Shown here one piece after another: positions 36,966-47,219 of a stretch of 64,000 nt of DNA. The notes below the pieces were generated by a model. That model did no database searches. It had not been told where the DNA came from and saw only the letters and a program-made list of their open reading frames with translations. Position numbers and translations under genes: made by a program. This DNA comes from Labrenzia sp. 011 (GTDB lineage Bacteria > Pseudomonadota > Alphaproteobacteria > Rhizobiales > Stappiaceae), in assembly GCF_003075075.1 (NCBI RefSeq), contig NZ_QCYM01000002.1, positions 310,001-374,000 of the forward strand, in the 5' to 3' direction. The first letter of the stretch is position 1, and every line of letters begins with the position of its first letter.

Positions 36966-36980
36966 TTAATCATGCCTTAA
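36966..36980 (-). promoter_or_regulatory. CtrA-type box TTAA-N7-TTAA upstream of the tipF-like gene
   Basis: Read on the minus strand, TTAA-GGCATGA-TTAA followed by CG, 39 bp before the start codon. It matches the full CtrA consensus. Regulation is inferred. Confidence 0.6.
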
Positions 36981-37239
36981 GAAACGGCGGCCTCCGAATC
37001 CGCAATCTGCTTTGCAGTGTAGAATCCGTGACTTGTCCCCTACTATGGTCGGCCAAGTGGACATTTCCCCCATTTCAATTGCCGCTGCGGACGCTCACAT
37101 CGTCTCCAGTCCCGCACGTATAAAGCTCCAGCCCCCTCGAAGCACCCTCTTTTGAGCTTTGCATTCGACATCGCCCCTCGCTAAACTTCCGCTAGGTAAG
37201 ATTGCATCGAAAGCAGCACGTCGTTCAGGGGAGACCGGT

Positions 37240-37335
37240 ATGGAAAAGGCCGGCCAAAAGACATCGCTTCATTTGCATGGAAACGCGGTAGAGGCAATGC
37301 AAAGGCGCGGGACCTCCCGGTGGGAGAACCGCTGA
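37240..37335 (+). CDS. possible 31-residue leader ORF, or interrupted 5' end of the next gene
   Basis: ATG 37240 follows an excellent AGGGGAGA ribosome site and is in the same frame as the next gene at 37345, but a TGA at 37333-37335 interrupts it nine bases before that gene's ATG. The 37345 gene itself has no visible ribosome site. Either a short leader peptide is translationally coupled to the next gene, or a nonsense mutation has shortened a longer protein. Confidence 0.35.
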   Translation: MEKAGQKTSLHLHGNAVEAMQRRGTSRWENR

Positions 37336-37344
37336 TGCAGGCCC

Positions 37345-37932
37345 ATGGATGACCCGCGTTACATGCCACAGACGGCGGAATCCGGCGGCGACGGCCTTTC
37401 CGACCAGCAGATCCGCAGGGCTCTTGCCAGGACGCTGAAAAGCCCGGAATTTCAGTCCGCGCCCCAACTTCGTGCCTTTCTCAGGTTTGTCGGCACGGCC
37501 ACGCTCAAAAATGACAGGAACACGCTGAAAGGCTACACGATTGCCGTGGAAGCCCTGGGCCGTCCGGAAGAATTCAACCCGATCACCGATCCGATCGTGC
37601 GCGTGGAAGCCGCACGGCTGCGCAGACGGCTGGAAAAATACTATGCCGGCTCCGGATCGCGGGACCCCGTCCGCATCGTTATCCCCAAGGGGAGCTATGC
37701 CCCCGAATTCCGCTCCTTGCAGAGCCGTGGGCAGGCCGTATCCCCGGACGCAGCGGACCGGGCCCCGCCAGATCCTGACCCGCCGCGCCCAGGCCCGCCT
37801 GACCTTGCCGCCCCCGGCCGGAAGGCGGAAGGCCGGCTGGCGTCCGCCATGGCCTTGCGCGTTCCCCTGCCCGGGGTGCTGGCCATCGCCGCCGCTTGTT
37901 TGCTGGCCGGCTATCTGGCCCGGGCCCTGTAA
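37345..37932 (+). CDS. stand-alone winged-helix-like domain protein with C-terminal membrane anchor
   Basis: A 195-residue protein. Residues 20-120 match the N-terminal domain found in many rhizobial adenylate-cyclase/TPR proteins: LRAFLRFVGTATL, GYTIAVEALGRPEEF, TDPIVRVEAARLRRRLEKYY and VRIVIPKGSYAPEF. That domain is normally fused to cyclase or TPR modules; here it is followed only by a Pro/Asp linker and one membrane helix (about 173-192). It may tether a DNA- or protein-binding head to the inner membrane. Function unknown. It precedes the sigma-54 activator by 145 bp. Confidence 0.7.
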   Translation: MDDPRYMPQTAESGGDGLSDQQIRRALARTLKSPEFQSAPQLRAFLRFVGTATLKNDRNTLKGYTIAVEALGRPEEFNPITDPIVRVEAARLRRRLEKYYAGSGSRDPVRIVIPKGSYAPEFRSLQSRGQAVSPDAADRAPPDPDPPRPGPPDLAAPGRKAEGRLASAMALRVPLPGVLAIAAACLLAGYLARAL

Positions 37933-38077
37933 TTTTCACCGGTTTCGCACTTTGTCCCGGGGGAAAATGCAAAATGCGCGAACTGACAACGCTTTGTTTA
38001 CCCTGTTCGGAGAATTATCAGATTGACGAATCTTTCGATTTCCGAATGACCGGTCGAGCGATGGGAGTTACCCAGCA

Positions 38078-39583
38078 ATGGGGAGTAAAGAAGGCAATGC
38101 CTTGCCTGTGATTGTACGCGTATTGGACGCATCGGCTTCTGAGGCCGCCCGCACGTCCGCGGTTTGTGCGAAACTGTCTCATCCCTCCACGGACCCCATC
38201 CTCTATACGGACTCGGCGTCCTGCCTGCAGGATCTGGCCGACAAATCGACCGACATCCTGGTCATCGATCTGGAAACCATCGGCGGCGACGAGGCACTGG
38301 AAGCCTATGCCGTCAGATGTCCCAAGGCGGTTATCATCGCGGTCTCCGCAAGAGGATCGGTGTCACGCGCCGTCAGCGCCATGCGCTCCGGGGCACATGA
38401 TTTCCTCACCAAGCCGTTTTCGCTGGACGCGCTTGCCACGAAGATAACCTTCCAGCTCGAACAGCGCCGCCCCGTTCCGGCCCCCGCCGCCCCCGCTCGC
38501 AGCGCGCCTCAGGAATTTCGGCAGGCCGCCGCAACTCCCGAGCCGCGTCCGGCGAACCGTCCTGACGACGAGGCCCAGGGCGGAATGAACCATCTAATCG
38601 GTCACTCGCCGCAAATGCGCGATATTCACGACCAGATCAGGCGCATGGCGCCCTCGCAGGCTCCGGTCTTCATCACCGGCGAATCCGGCACCGGCAAGGA
38701 ACTGTGCGCAAAGGCCGTTCACGATCTGTCGGAGCGTCGCCCGAGCCGCTTCGTGACACTCAATTGCGCCGCCATTCCCCGCGATCTCATCGAAAGCGAA
38801 ATCTTCGGCTATGTCCGGGGCGCCTTCACCGGGGCGGTCGACAACCGGGCCGGTGCCGCGGAACAGGCCGACGGCGGCACGCTGTTTCTGGATGAAATCG
38901 GCGAAATGGATCTTCTGCTGCAGAGCAAGCTGCTGCGCTTCCTCCAGACCGGCACGTTCCAGCGTCTTGGCGACACGCAATCGCGCAAGGTGGACGCGCG
39001 CATCATCTGCGCGACCAACCGCAATCCGGTCACGGAAATCTCCGCGGGCCGGTTCCGGGAAGATCTCTACTACCGGCTTCACGTGCTGCCGCTCCACCTT
39101 CCCCCGCTGCGGGAACGCCGCGAGGACATCCTGCCGCTGGCGGAAGCGTTTCTGGACCGCTATTCCCGGGAGGAACGGCGCGGCTTCAAGGGCTTTGACG
39201 CAGATGCGGAAGCGCGGATCGTCTCCTATTCCTGGCCGGGAAACGTGCGGCAGCTTGAAAACACCATCCGGCAGATGGTGGTGATGAACGACGGGGCCGC
39301 CGTGACATTCGACATGCTGCCGATGGTCATTCGCGACCAGAGCAGCCGTCCGAACGCCATCATCGACCTGTCCCGCGAGCGCTCCCGCACCGCCGCCCCG
39401 AGCCGCCCCTTCGGCTCGATCGAGCCGCTCTGGGCTCAGGAACGGCGGATCATCGAGGACGCCCTGGATGCGTTCGACGGCAATATCGCCATGGCGGCGG
39501 CCGCGCTGGAAATCAGCCCGTCGACAATCTACCGCAAGCGGCAGTCCTGGATGGAACGCAGCCTCATGCCGCTCCAGTCATGA
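38078..39583 (+). CDS. sigma-54-dependent response regulator (NtrC/FlbD-like)
   Basis: A 501-residue enhancer-binding protein. The receiver domain (about 10-125) keeps Asp64, Ser90 and Lys112, but the acidic pocket has only one Asp (VLDAS), so phosphorylation may be altered. The AAA+ domain has Walker A GESGTGKE (201-208), the sigma-54 contact loop GAFTGA (248-253) and Walker B GGTLFLDEIGEMD. A Fis-type helix-turn-helix (about 457-487, MAAAALEISPSTIYRKR) ends the protein. ATG 38078 has GGGAG about ten bases upstream. The target genes are not evident. Confidence 0.9.
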   Translation: MGSKEGNALPVIVRVLDASASEAARTSAVCAKLSHPSTDPILYTDSASCLQDLADKSTDILVIDLETIGGDEALEAYAVRCPKAVIIAVSARGSVSRAVSAMRSGAHDFLTKPFSLDALATKITFQLEQRRPVPAPAAPARSAPQEFRQAAATPEPRPANRPDDEAQGGMNHLIGHSPQMRDIHDQIRRMAPSQAPVFITGESGTGKELCAKAVHDLSERRPSRFVTLNCAAIPRDLIESEIFGYVRGAFTGAVDNRAGAAEQADGGTLFLDEIGEMDLLLQSKLLRFLQTGTFQRLGDTQSRKVDARIICATNRNPVTEISAGRFREDLYYRLHVLPLHLPPLRERREDILPLAEAFLDRYSREERRGFKGFDADAEARIVSYSWPGNVRQLENTIRQMVVMNDGAAVTFDMLPMVIRDQSSRPNAIIDLSRERSRTAAPSRPFGSIEPLWAQERRIIEDALDAFDGNIAMAAAALEISPSTIYRKRQSWMERSLMPLQS

Positions 39584-39758
39584 TTTGCCCTTCGGAACCG
39601 CCGTATCGACCGCGACAATGGTTTCGCGGGTAAATATTCCCGTACCGGACGCCCTGGCGTTTACCGCATCGCACGCATTTTCTTGTCATGAGCGAGAATT
39701 CTGTCTATATCGGCAAAATCGCTAAGAAAAGACAAGACTTAAGGGCGTGCGGGGACCT

Positions 39759-40334
39759 ATGACATTGCTGGCTGGAAGACTTGCCTCCCGGTGGATCCTA
39801 TCCACCGCTCTCATTGCGGCTGCAACACTGGCAGGTATACTGTCCGTGCAGGCCCAGTCGGGAACCGCCCCTGCCCCTTCACAACCATTCCTGCAGGCCC
39901 GCGCCGCCTTCGACCAGGCGTGGGAAAGCTCCGAACTCGCCTTCGACACGGTCACCCTCACCGATGGTGCCAGCCAGGGCTACGGGCACTACACACCGCG
40001 CGCCAATGCGTCCTTTGCGGATGGCGAGACCCTCTCCGTCTATGCGGAACCGGTCGGCTACGGCTTCCGGCAGAACGGCGACGAATATGCCTACGAGCTG
40101 ACGGCCAGCTACCGGCTGCTGACCCCTTCCGGCCAGGTTCTGGCCGAACAGGGCAACTTCGCGACCTTTGCCGGCAGCGGTCGCTCGAAAAAGCGGGAAC
40201 TGTCGGCTTCGCTCAATTTCCAGTTCAGCGGCCTGCCTGCGGGCGAATACAGGCTGGAAGCCAATTTCACCGACACGGTCGGTGGCAAGCAGGCCGGCTT
40301 TACCCTGCCCTTTACCGTGACGGCGGCAAACTGA
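39759..40334 (+). CDS. exported protein of unknown function
   Basis: A 191-residue protein with a clear signal peptide (hydrophobic residues 12-32, ending SVQAQ). The mature part looks beta-rich: FDTVTLTDGASQGYGHY, SFADGETLSVYAEPVGYGF, YAYELTASYRLLTPSGQVLAEQ and FSGLPAGEYRLEANFTDT, resembling Ig-like or periplasmic beta-sandwich proteins. I do not recognise a family. ATG 39759 with GGGGA five bases upstream is chosen over a GTG at 39747. It sits between the sigma-54 activator and groES. Confidence 0.7.
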   Translation: MTLLAGRLASRWILSTALIAAATLAGILSVQAQSGTAPAPSQPFLQARAAFDQAWESSELAFDTVTLTDGASQGYGHYTPRANASFADGETLSVYAEPVGYGFRQNGDEYAYELTASYRLLTPSGQVLAEQGNFATFAGSGRSKKRELSASLNFQFSGLPAGEYRLEANFTDTVGGKQAGFTLPFTVTAAN

Positions 40335-40458
40335 TCCGGCACTGCCAGCCCATGCATATTACTGCCATCTTTTGAAGGCAGTCTGGGCTTATTGATATCC
40401 CAGCGGGTGTTTCACCGGCTGCCGCGACCAGCGGCGCATGAATTCTCCTCACGAAGCA

Positions 40459-40486
40459 TTGACAACAGGCACGCGGATGCATAAAT
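40459..40486 (+). promoter_or_regulatory. putative groESL sigma-70 promoter
   Basis: A perfect -35 TTGACA at 40459-40464 with a weak -10 (CATAAA at 40480 or TAAATC at 40482) 15-17 bp downstream. Transcription would begin just before or inside the CIRCE operator, the usual arrangement for HrcA repression. Confidence 0.6.
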
Positions 40487-40497
40487 CCAAGGCGCCG

Positions 40498-40524
40498 TTG
40501 GCACTCGCCGTGTGGGAGTGCTAA
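40498..40524 (+). promoter_or_regulatory. CIRCE operator (HrcA binding site)
   Basis: TTGGCACTC-N9-GAGTGCTAA, one mismatch from the CIRCE consensus TTAGCACTC-N9-GAGTGCTAA, located 103 bp before groES. HrcA binds CIRCE and represses chaperonin genes until heat or misfolded protein titrates GroEL. Confidence 0.95.
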
Positions 40525-40626
40525 TGCGTGACGGGAGGCAAGCAGCCTCCCGTGCAATTCAACCTAATTATCATGTCTCGCGCGCTGCCTAATGCGTGGG
40601 GCGCGCTCATGAGAGGAAACAGTCTT

Positions 40627-40914
40627 ATGGCATTTCGTCCACTGCACGACCGTGTCGTTGTTCGCCGCGTAGACTCCGAAGCGAAGACCGCAGGCGGAAT
40701 CATCATTCCGGACACCGCAAAAGAAAAGCCGCAGGAAGGTGAAATCATCGCCGTCGGTACCGGCGCCCGCAAGGACAGCGGTGAACTGATCCCGCTTGAC
40801 GTCAAGGCAGGTGATCGCGTCCTGTTCGGCAAGTGGTCCGGCACCGAAGTCAAGATCGATGGTGAAGACCTCCTGATCATGAAGGAATCCGACATCATGG
40901 GCGTGATCGCTTAA
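40627..40914 (+). CDS. groES: co-chaperonin GroES
   Basis: A 95-residue Hsp10 starting [15 protein letters not shown], with the mobile loop [18 protein letters not shown] and [21 protein letters not shown]. It forms the heptameric lid of GroEL. ATG 40627 follows a GAGAGG site; the frame is open upstream but the family N-terminus begins here. First gene of the CIRCE-controlled groES-groEL operon. Confidence 0.98.
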   Translation: MAFRPLHDRVVVRRVDSEAKTAGGIIIPDTAKEKPQEGEIIAVGTGARKDSGELIPLDVKAGDRVLFGKWSGTEVKIDGEDLLIMKESDIMGVIA

Positions 40915-40961
40915 GTTCCAGCGAACCGCTTCTGATCTCAACCAGTTCCATAAAAAAGTGA

Positions 40962-42614
<1,653 letters not shown>

Positions 42615-42641
42615 GAAGCCCCAGGCTCACAAGTCTTACGG

Positions 42642-42671
42642 AAAGGGCGGTCCTCGGGCCGCCCTTTTTGC
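42642..42671 (+). terminator. rho-independent terminator of groESL
   Basis: AAAGGGCGG pairs with CCGCCCTTT across an eight-base loop and runs into a T5 tract, 27 bp after the groEL stop. Confidence 0.9.
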
Positions 42672-42918
42672 ATGCCCGCCGCCCATCACTTCGTTTTGTG
42701 CCGCTTTGCGGCACGGGGGAACGGTTCCGGTATTCCGGGCAAGGCAGGTGACATTTTCAAACTCTCGGCAAAATCCGGTGATTGAAATTGTCGTGTCGCT
42801 GCAGACACCATATAAGGTCGCCGGGGATTTGCCGTCCCGGATCGGACCGCTTTCGAACGGATGCGGAAAAGCCGATCGTTTCCATCGTGTTCCGCGACCC
42901 AACCATCAGGAGGTGCTC
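42672..42918. other. intergenic region groEL-slyX
   Basis: No gene is supported in the 247 bp between the groESL terminator and slyX. It presumably carries the slyX promoter; no confident elements were picked out. Confidence 0.4.
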
Positions 42919-43131
42919 ATGGCGAATGACCATGAACAGAGGCTGGAAAAGCTCGAGATCATGCTCGCCCACGCGACGCACACGATCGATGAACTCAACA
43001 CCGTCATCGTCGACCAGGGCAAGAAGATCGACAGGCTGACGCGGCTCTTCGACACCATGAACGATCAGGTGGAAGAACTCATGGAAAACGTCCTGCCCGG
43101 CCACCAGATCGAAAAACCGCCGCATTACTGA
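42919..43131 (+). CDS. slyX: SlyX family protein
   Basis: A 70-residue coiled-coil protein with the SlyX pattern: an N-terminal heptad run RLEKLEIMLAHATHTIDELN, then IVDQGKKIDRLTRLFDTMNDQVEEL, and the proline-rich ending KPPHY. SlyX proteins are widespread and of unknown function. ATG 42919 sits six bases after a perfect AGGAGG. Monocistronic, 304 bp after groEL. Confidence 0.9.
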   Translation: MANDHEQRLEKLEIMLAHATHTIDELNTVIVDQGKKIDRLTRLFDTMNDQVEELMENVLPGHQIEKPPHY

Positions 43132-43441
43132 TCGCCGGCGGCCCGCCAGGGGCCGGGGCAGCTGACGGGCAAAGGTTTTCCGGCCGGGAGGTTGCCGCAA
43201 GTGCCCGCGACATCACCAATGCGATGTCCTGTCCGGGCCAGGAGCGGGCCCTGCCCGGCAACTGTACCATGGGAGCGCTCTGCCCTGCCTCCCATCACGT
43301 GAACGATCAGCTCGAGTTCAGCCGGCGACAAACGGCGCCTCCCGCAACCGCTTCCGGCCCCCTCCCCGCGTGTTTTGACACAGGGCATGGCATAGTGGCG
43401 GGGAACCGGTAGTCTGATGCCGGTTCTTGAACAGGTGCATC
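43132..43441. other. GC-rich intergenic region before the efflux operon
   Basis: These 310 bp hold no supported gene. They are GC-rich with several short inverted repeats, for example GACATC/GATGTC around 43209-43228, and could fold strongly if transcribed. A GGCAACTGTACC stretch at about 43257 slightly recalls a cobalamin riboswitch but lacks the rest of that structure. Confidence 0.35.
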
Positions 43442-44455
43442 ATGCGATTTTTGCGTTATCTGCTTCTGCTGTGTGCCCTCGCCGCAATCATTGGCGGCGG
43501 GTACTGGTGGGCGATCCGTCCGCCGATGGTCAATGTGGTCCAGCCCTACAGGGGCCGGGCCGCCGAGGTCGTCTATGCGACGGCGGTCGTCGAGCCGGTC
43601 CGATGGGCGAAGGTCACCAGCATCGTCCGGGAGAGGATCGTTTCCCTGTGCGGTTGCGAGGGGATGCAGGTGAAGCAGGGTGACAGACTGGCCGAGCTCG
43701 ACAGCGGCGACGCGCGGGCGACGCTTGCCGAACTGGAAGCGCGGCAGGACCTGGCCCGCTCCGAGCGCGACCGGGCCCTGCAGCTTCTGGAGCGGCGGGT
43801 GGCCAGCCAGCAGGTCTATGACCGGGCGCAGAGCGAGCTGATCCGCATCAACGCCATCATCGCCGCCCAGAAGGAACGGCTTCGGGACTACAGCATCGTC
43901 GCGCCGATGGACGGCATGGTCCTCAGGCAGGACGGGTCGGTCGGGGAAGTGGCCGAACCGGGAGAGATCCTGTTCTGGATCGGCCAGCCGAGGCCGCTGC
44001 AACTGGTCGCCGAAGTCAACGAGGAAGACATTCCCAAGGTGCGGGAAGGCCAGCAGGCCCTGATCCTGGCCGATGCCTTTCCGGACAGGGAACTGAGCGC
44101 GACGGTCGGGCGGATCACGCCCAAGGGCGACCCGGTCCTCAAGAACTACCGGGTCTATCTGGATCTCCCGCAGGACACGCCCCTGCGCATCGGCATGACC
44201 GCGGAAATCAACATTGTCACGGCCGAGAACGACGGCAGCCTCCTGCTGCCGCCCGCCGCATTCAACGGCTCACGGGTGCAGGTGGTGGACGCGGACAACC
44301 GGGTGGCCTCCCGCGAGGTCAAGACCGGCATCCGGGGAACGCGGGCCATCGAGGTGCTTGAGGGCCTGACGCCGGACAGCCGCGTGGTCTTCCCTTTCGA
44401 TGCTGAGCTGACCGGGGGGCAGAAGGTGGTGCCGGCGGCAGAAGGAGCGCGATGA
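43442..44455 (+). CDS. HlyD/MacA-like periplasmic adaptor protein
   Basis: A 337-residue membrane-fusion protein: an N-terminal membrane anchor (YLLLLCALAAIIGGGYWWAI), a lipoyl half-motif with EGMQVKQGDRLAELDSGDA, a short coiled-coil hairpin (about 90-150), the second lipoyl half DYSIVAPMDGMVLRQDGSVGEVAEPGE, then a beta-barrel. It would link the inner-membrane ABC transporter encoded by the next two genes to an outer-membrane channel or periplasmic partner. Its stop overlaps the permease start (ATGA). ATG 43442 is chosen over a TTG at 43427. Confidence 0.88.
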   Translation: MRFLRYLLLLCALAAIIGGGYWWAIRPPMVNVVQPYRGRAAEVVYATAVVEPVRWAKVTSIVRERIVSLCGCEGMQVKQGDRLAELDSGDARATLAELEARQDLARSERDRALQLLERRVASQQVYDRAQSELIRINAIIAAQKERLRDYSIVAPMDGMVLRQDGSVGEVAEPGEILFWIGQPRPLQLVAEVNEEDIPKVREGQQALILADAFPDRELSATVGRITPKGDPVLKNYRVYLDLPQDTPLRIGMTAEINIVTAENDGSLLLPPAAFNGSRVQVVDADNRVASREVKTGIRGTRAIEVLEGLTPDSRVVFPFDAELTGGQKVVPAAEGAR

Positions 44456-45690
44456 TGCTTCTGTTGCGGATCGCGGCGACCCATATCAGGAACCGGATGC
44501 GGCAGACGGTGGTCTCGGTTCTCGGTGTGGCGCTGGGGGTCGGGTTTTCGGTCGCCATGGCGGGCCTGATGGAGGGCTCGCAGCGCGATTTCACGGCGTC
44601 GCTGATCGACGCCATACCACATGTTGAAATCATCGACGAGCAGCGCGCCCCCGCCGAGCAGCCGGCCAGCGCGGTCTACGACGCCGTGGCCTACCACGGG
44701 CTGCGTCCGAAGGAGGATCTGCGCGGCATCCGCAACCCGACGGAGGCGCTGGCGGCGCTGCGGGACTGGGTGCAGGGCAAACTGGCCCAGAGGCTGAGCG
44801 GACAGGCGGTGCTGCGCTACAGCGGCCAGGACATCGGCATGACACTGACAGGCGTCGACCCGAAGCGCGAACTCAGCGTGTCGAAGATCCGCGAAGACAT
44901 GCGCGCAGGGTCCTTCGAGGACCTGGCAACCACGTCGAACGGCATCGCCATCGGCGACAAGGCCGCCGAACGGCTGGGGGCAGACGTGGGCGATACGGTG
45001 ACCCTGACGTCGGCGAGCGGTGTGGCGAAGCGGTTCAAGATCGTTGGGCTGTTTCATACCGGTATCACGACAAGCGACGAAGGGCTGGCCTATGCGCCGC
45101 TCAAGGCGGTGCAGATCCTTCTGGAAAAACCGGACATCATCAACAGCATCGCCATACGGCTTGACGACATCAGCCGGGCCAACGAGGTCGCCGCCCGGGC
45201 GGAACGGCAGCTCGGCTACAAGGCCGTTTCGTGGGAGGAAGCCAATGAAGGCCTGATGGAGGCCTTTTTCGTGCGCAACGTCATCATGTACACCGTGGTC
45301 GGCGCCATTCTGGTCGTGGCCGGTTTCGGCATCTTCAACATCGTGTCGACCATCGTTCACGAAAAGGCCCGCGACATCGCCATCCTCAAGTCGCTCGGAT
45401 TTCCCGAATCCGATATCCAGCAGATCTTCGTCCTGGAAGGGCTTGTCATCGGCATTCTGGGCGCCCTGGCCGGATCCGCGCTCGGCTTCGCCCTGTCCAG
45501 CTATCTGGCGACGATCCGCTTCGAGTTCTCCCAGGACGTGGAAGTGACTCATCTGCCGATCTATTTCTCCCTGGCCCATTACCTCATCGCCTGCCTGCTC
45601 GCGCTTTTCTCCTCCGCCATCGCCGGCTATATCCCGGCGCGCAAGGCGGCGCGGCTCAACCCGGTAGACATCATCAGGGGCGCGACATGA
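44452..45690 (+). CDS. FtsX/MacB-type ABC transporter permease
   Basis: A 412-residue permease with one N-terminal helix (TVVSVLGVALGVGFSVAMAGLM), a large periplasmic domain of about 240 residues and three C-terminal helices, the MacB/LolC layout. Conserved FtsX-domain features include GIFNIVSTIVHEKARDIAILKSLG and PARKAARLNPVDIIRG at the end. It overlaps its neighbours by four bases on both sides, giving a tight adaptor-permease-ATPase operon. The family acts as mechanotransmission exporters or lipoprotein extractors; the substrate is unknown. Confidence 0.9.
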   Translation: MMLLLRIAATHIRNRMRQTVVSVLGVALGVGFSVAMAGLMEGSQRDFTASLIDAIPHVEIIDEQRAPAEQPASAVYDAVAYHGLRPKEDLRGIRNPTEALAALRDWVQGKLAQRLSGQAVLRYSGQDIGMTLTGVDPKRELSVSKIREDMRAGSFEDLATTSNGIAIGDKAAERLGADVGDTVTLTSASGVAKRFKIVGLFHTGITTSDEGLAYAPLKAVQILLEKPDIINSIAIRLDDISRANEVAARAERQLGYKAVSWEEANEGLMEAFFVRNVIMYTVVGAILVVAGFGIFNIVSTIVHEKARDIAILKSLGFPESDIQQIFVLEGLVIGILGALAGSALGFALSSYLATIRFEFSQDVEVTHLPIYFSLAHYLIACLLALFSSAIAGYIPARKAARLNPVDIIRGAT

Positions 45691-46409
45691 CTTCCCCCGC
45701 CCGCACGGACACGCCCCCGGAGCCGCCGCTTCTGGAAGCCAGGGCGCTGACGCGCATCCTGCCGGCGGTGGTGCCGGTCACCCTCGTGAAGGATGTCAGC
45801 TTCCGGATCGGCAAGTCGGAATTCGTGGCGATCACCGGCCCTTCCGGGTCCGGCAAGTCCTCGCTTCTCTATCTGCTCGGACTTCTCGACCGGCCGACCT
45901 CCGGCCAGGTGCTTATCGGCGGGGAACCGACGGATGCCCTCTCCCCGGCGGAGATGGCCCATATTCGCCTGAAGAAACTCGGCTTCGTCTTCCAGTTTCA
46001 TTTCCTGCTGCCCGAATTCACCACGCTGGAAAACGTGATGATCCCCATGCGCAAGCTCGGCAAGCTGTCCGCAAGCGATCAGCTGGCCCAAGCAACGGCG
46101 CTGCTGGCGGATCTGGGGCTGGAGGACTTCCTGCACCGGCGGCCGGCGCAGCTTTCCGGCGGACAGCGCCAACGGGTGGCCGTTGCCCGGGCACTGGCCA
46201 ATTCACCGGATCTCATACTGGCGGACGAGCCGACAGGCAGCCTGGATTCCGCAGCAACGGAACAGGTCTTCGACAGCCTGCGGAAAATTGTCGAGACGCA
46301 GAAGACCACGGTGGTGGCGGTCACTCATGACATGGACCTCGCAGCCCGCATGGAGCGGCGGATCCACCTGGTCGACGGACAGATCGACTGGGACCGTCAG
46401 CAGGCGTGA
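45687..46409 (+). CDS. MacB/LolD-type ABC transporter ATPase
   Basis: A 240-residue ATPase with Walker [10 protein letters not shown] (about residues 52-60), Q-loop [18 protein letters not shown], signature [15 protein letters not shown], Walker [13 protein letters not shown] and the H-loop VTHDMD. The sequence is of the LolD/MacB subgroup that pairs with FtsX-type permeases. Last gene of the three-gene operon; the DUF1275 gene is convergent 45 bp downstream. No outer-membrane channel gene is adjacent. Confidence 0.93.
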   Translation: MTSPARTDTPPEPPLLEARALTRILPAVVPVTLVKDVSFRIGKSEFVAITGPSGSGKSSLLYLLGLLDRPTSGQVLIGGEPTDALSPAEMAHIRLKKLGFVFQFHFLLPEFTTLENVMIPMRKLGKLSASDQLAQATALLADLGLEDFLHRRPAQLSGGQRQRVAVARALANSPDLILADEPTGSLDSAATEQVFDSLRKIVETQKTTVVAVTHDMDLAARMERRIHLVDGQIDWDRQQA

Positions 46410-46454
46410 GATCACAAGTTTCCGCCAATGGACCGCAATCGAACCCGGTCGCTG

Positions 46455-47219
46455 CTATCCCGTGGCAGCGGGGGTATCGTTGTTTCTCATCGCCTGTTCA
46501 TAGTCGAGGCCTTCGAAAGCGGCCGGCAGGACTGCAAGCAGAAGAAGCACTGCCACCGGCACGCCCAGGATCCAGAAGCCCAGATAGCTGAACAGAAAAC
46601 TGGCCAGCAGTCCGCCCACCGCAAAGGCGGAAATGACCAGCATCTGGTAGATGACAATCATCCGGCTGCCTGTACGGCTTTCCGGATGGGCGAAATAGTC
46701 GGCCAGCCCCAGGACGAGCTTCAGCGAATTTCCCGTCATCATGGTGGTCGGCACGTGATGGTTCAAAATGGTCAGCATGATCACATTCTGAAGCGACATT
46801 GCGATTGTGGACAGACCGACAGCGACCAGGGTGACCGGTGCGAGCGGCCCGGCCCCGGACGGATCGCCCAGTCCGGCGACCAGCATGAACGCCGCCACGA
46901 TGCAGGCTTCGAGTGCGAACAGATGCCTGATGGCGACCTTTTCCCGGCGGACCAGCTGTGTGACGACGACATACCAGAACAGGGTGGCAGCAAGGAACAT
47001 CGCCAGCACGAAGACCTTGAGCAGCGCATTCTCGCTCTGATGGAATACCTCCACGCAGAGCACCACCAGCGTGCCGGATATGAAGGCCGTGAAGGTGTGG
47101 AAGAGGCCGATAATGCAGACCACATCGACAAAGCAGGCGCAAAAGGCGAGCAGGACCGGCACGAGCGAGTGGCTGGCATATGAGGCTGACTTGTCCGACA
47201 CGCGTATCCTTGCCTTCAT
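46455..47219 (-). CDS. YoaK/DUF1275 family membrane protein
   Basis: A 254-residue inner-membrane protein with about six helices and the DUF1275 pattern: FVDVVCIIGLFHTFTAFISG in helix 1-2, MSLQNVIMLTILNHHVPTTMMTGNSLKLV in the middle, and a C-terminal helix pair. Proposed as small-molecule transporters, but function is unproven. ATG 47219 is chosen; an upstream ATG-like start at 47270 would add 17 polar residues. It is divergent from the small gene at 47503. Confidence 0.85.
   Translation of the reverse strand: MKARIRVSDKSASYASHSLVPVLLAFCACFVDVVCIIGLFHTFTAFISGTLVVLCVEVFHQSENALLKVFVLAMFLAATLFWYVVVTQLVRREKVAIRHLFALEACIVAAFMLVAGLGDPSGAGPLAPVTLVAVGLSTIAMSLQNVIMLTILNHHVPTTMMTGNSLKLVLGLADYFAHPESRTGSRMIVIYQMLVISAFAVGGLLASFLFSYLGFWILGVPVAVLLLLAVLPAAFEGLDYEQAMRNNDTPAATG

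Noticed and set aside
37333..37335. Selenocysteine recoding of the in-frame TGA between the leader and the 37345 gene.
   Set aside because: No SECIS-like hairpin directly after the TGA and no selenoprotein family similarity; a leader ORF or nonsense mutation is simpler.
43190..43330. Cobalamin-riboswitch-like fragments (GGCAACTGTACC, GCCAGGAG) upstream of the efflux operon.
   Set aside because: The fragments occur in the wrong order and the remaining conserved boxes are missing.
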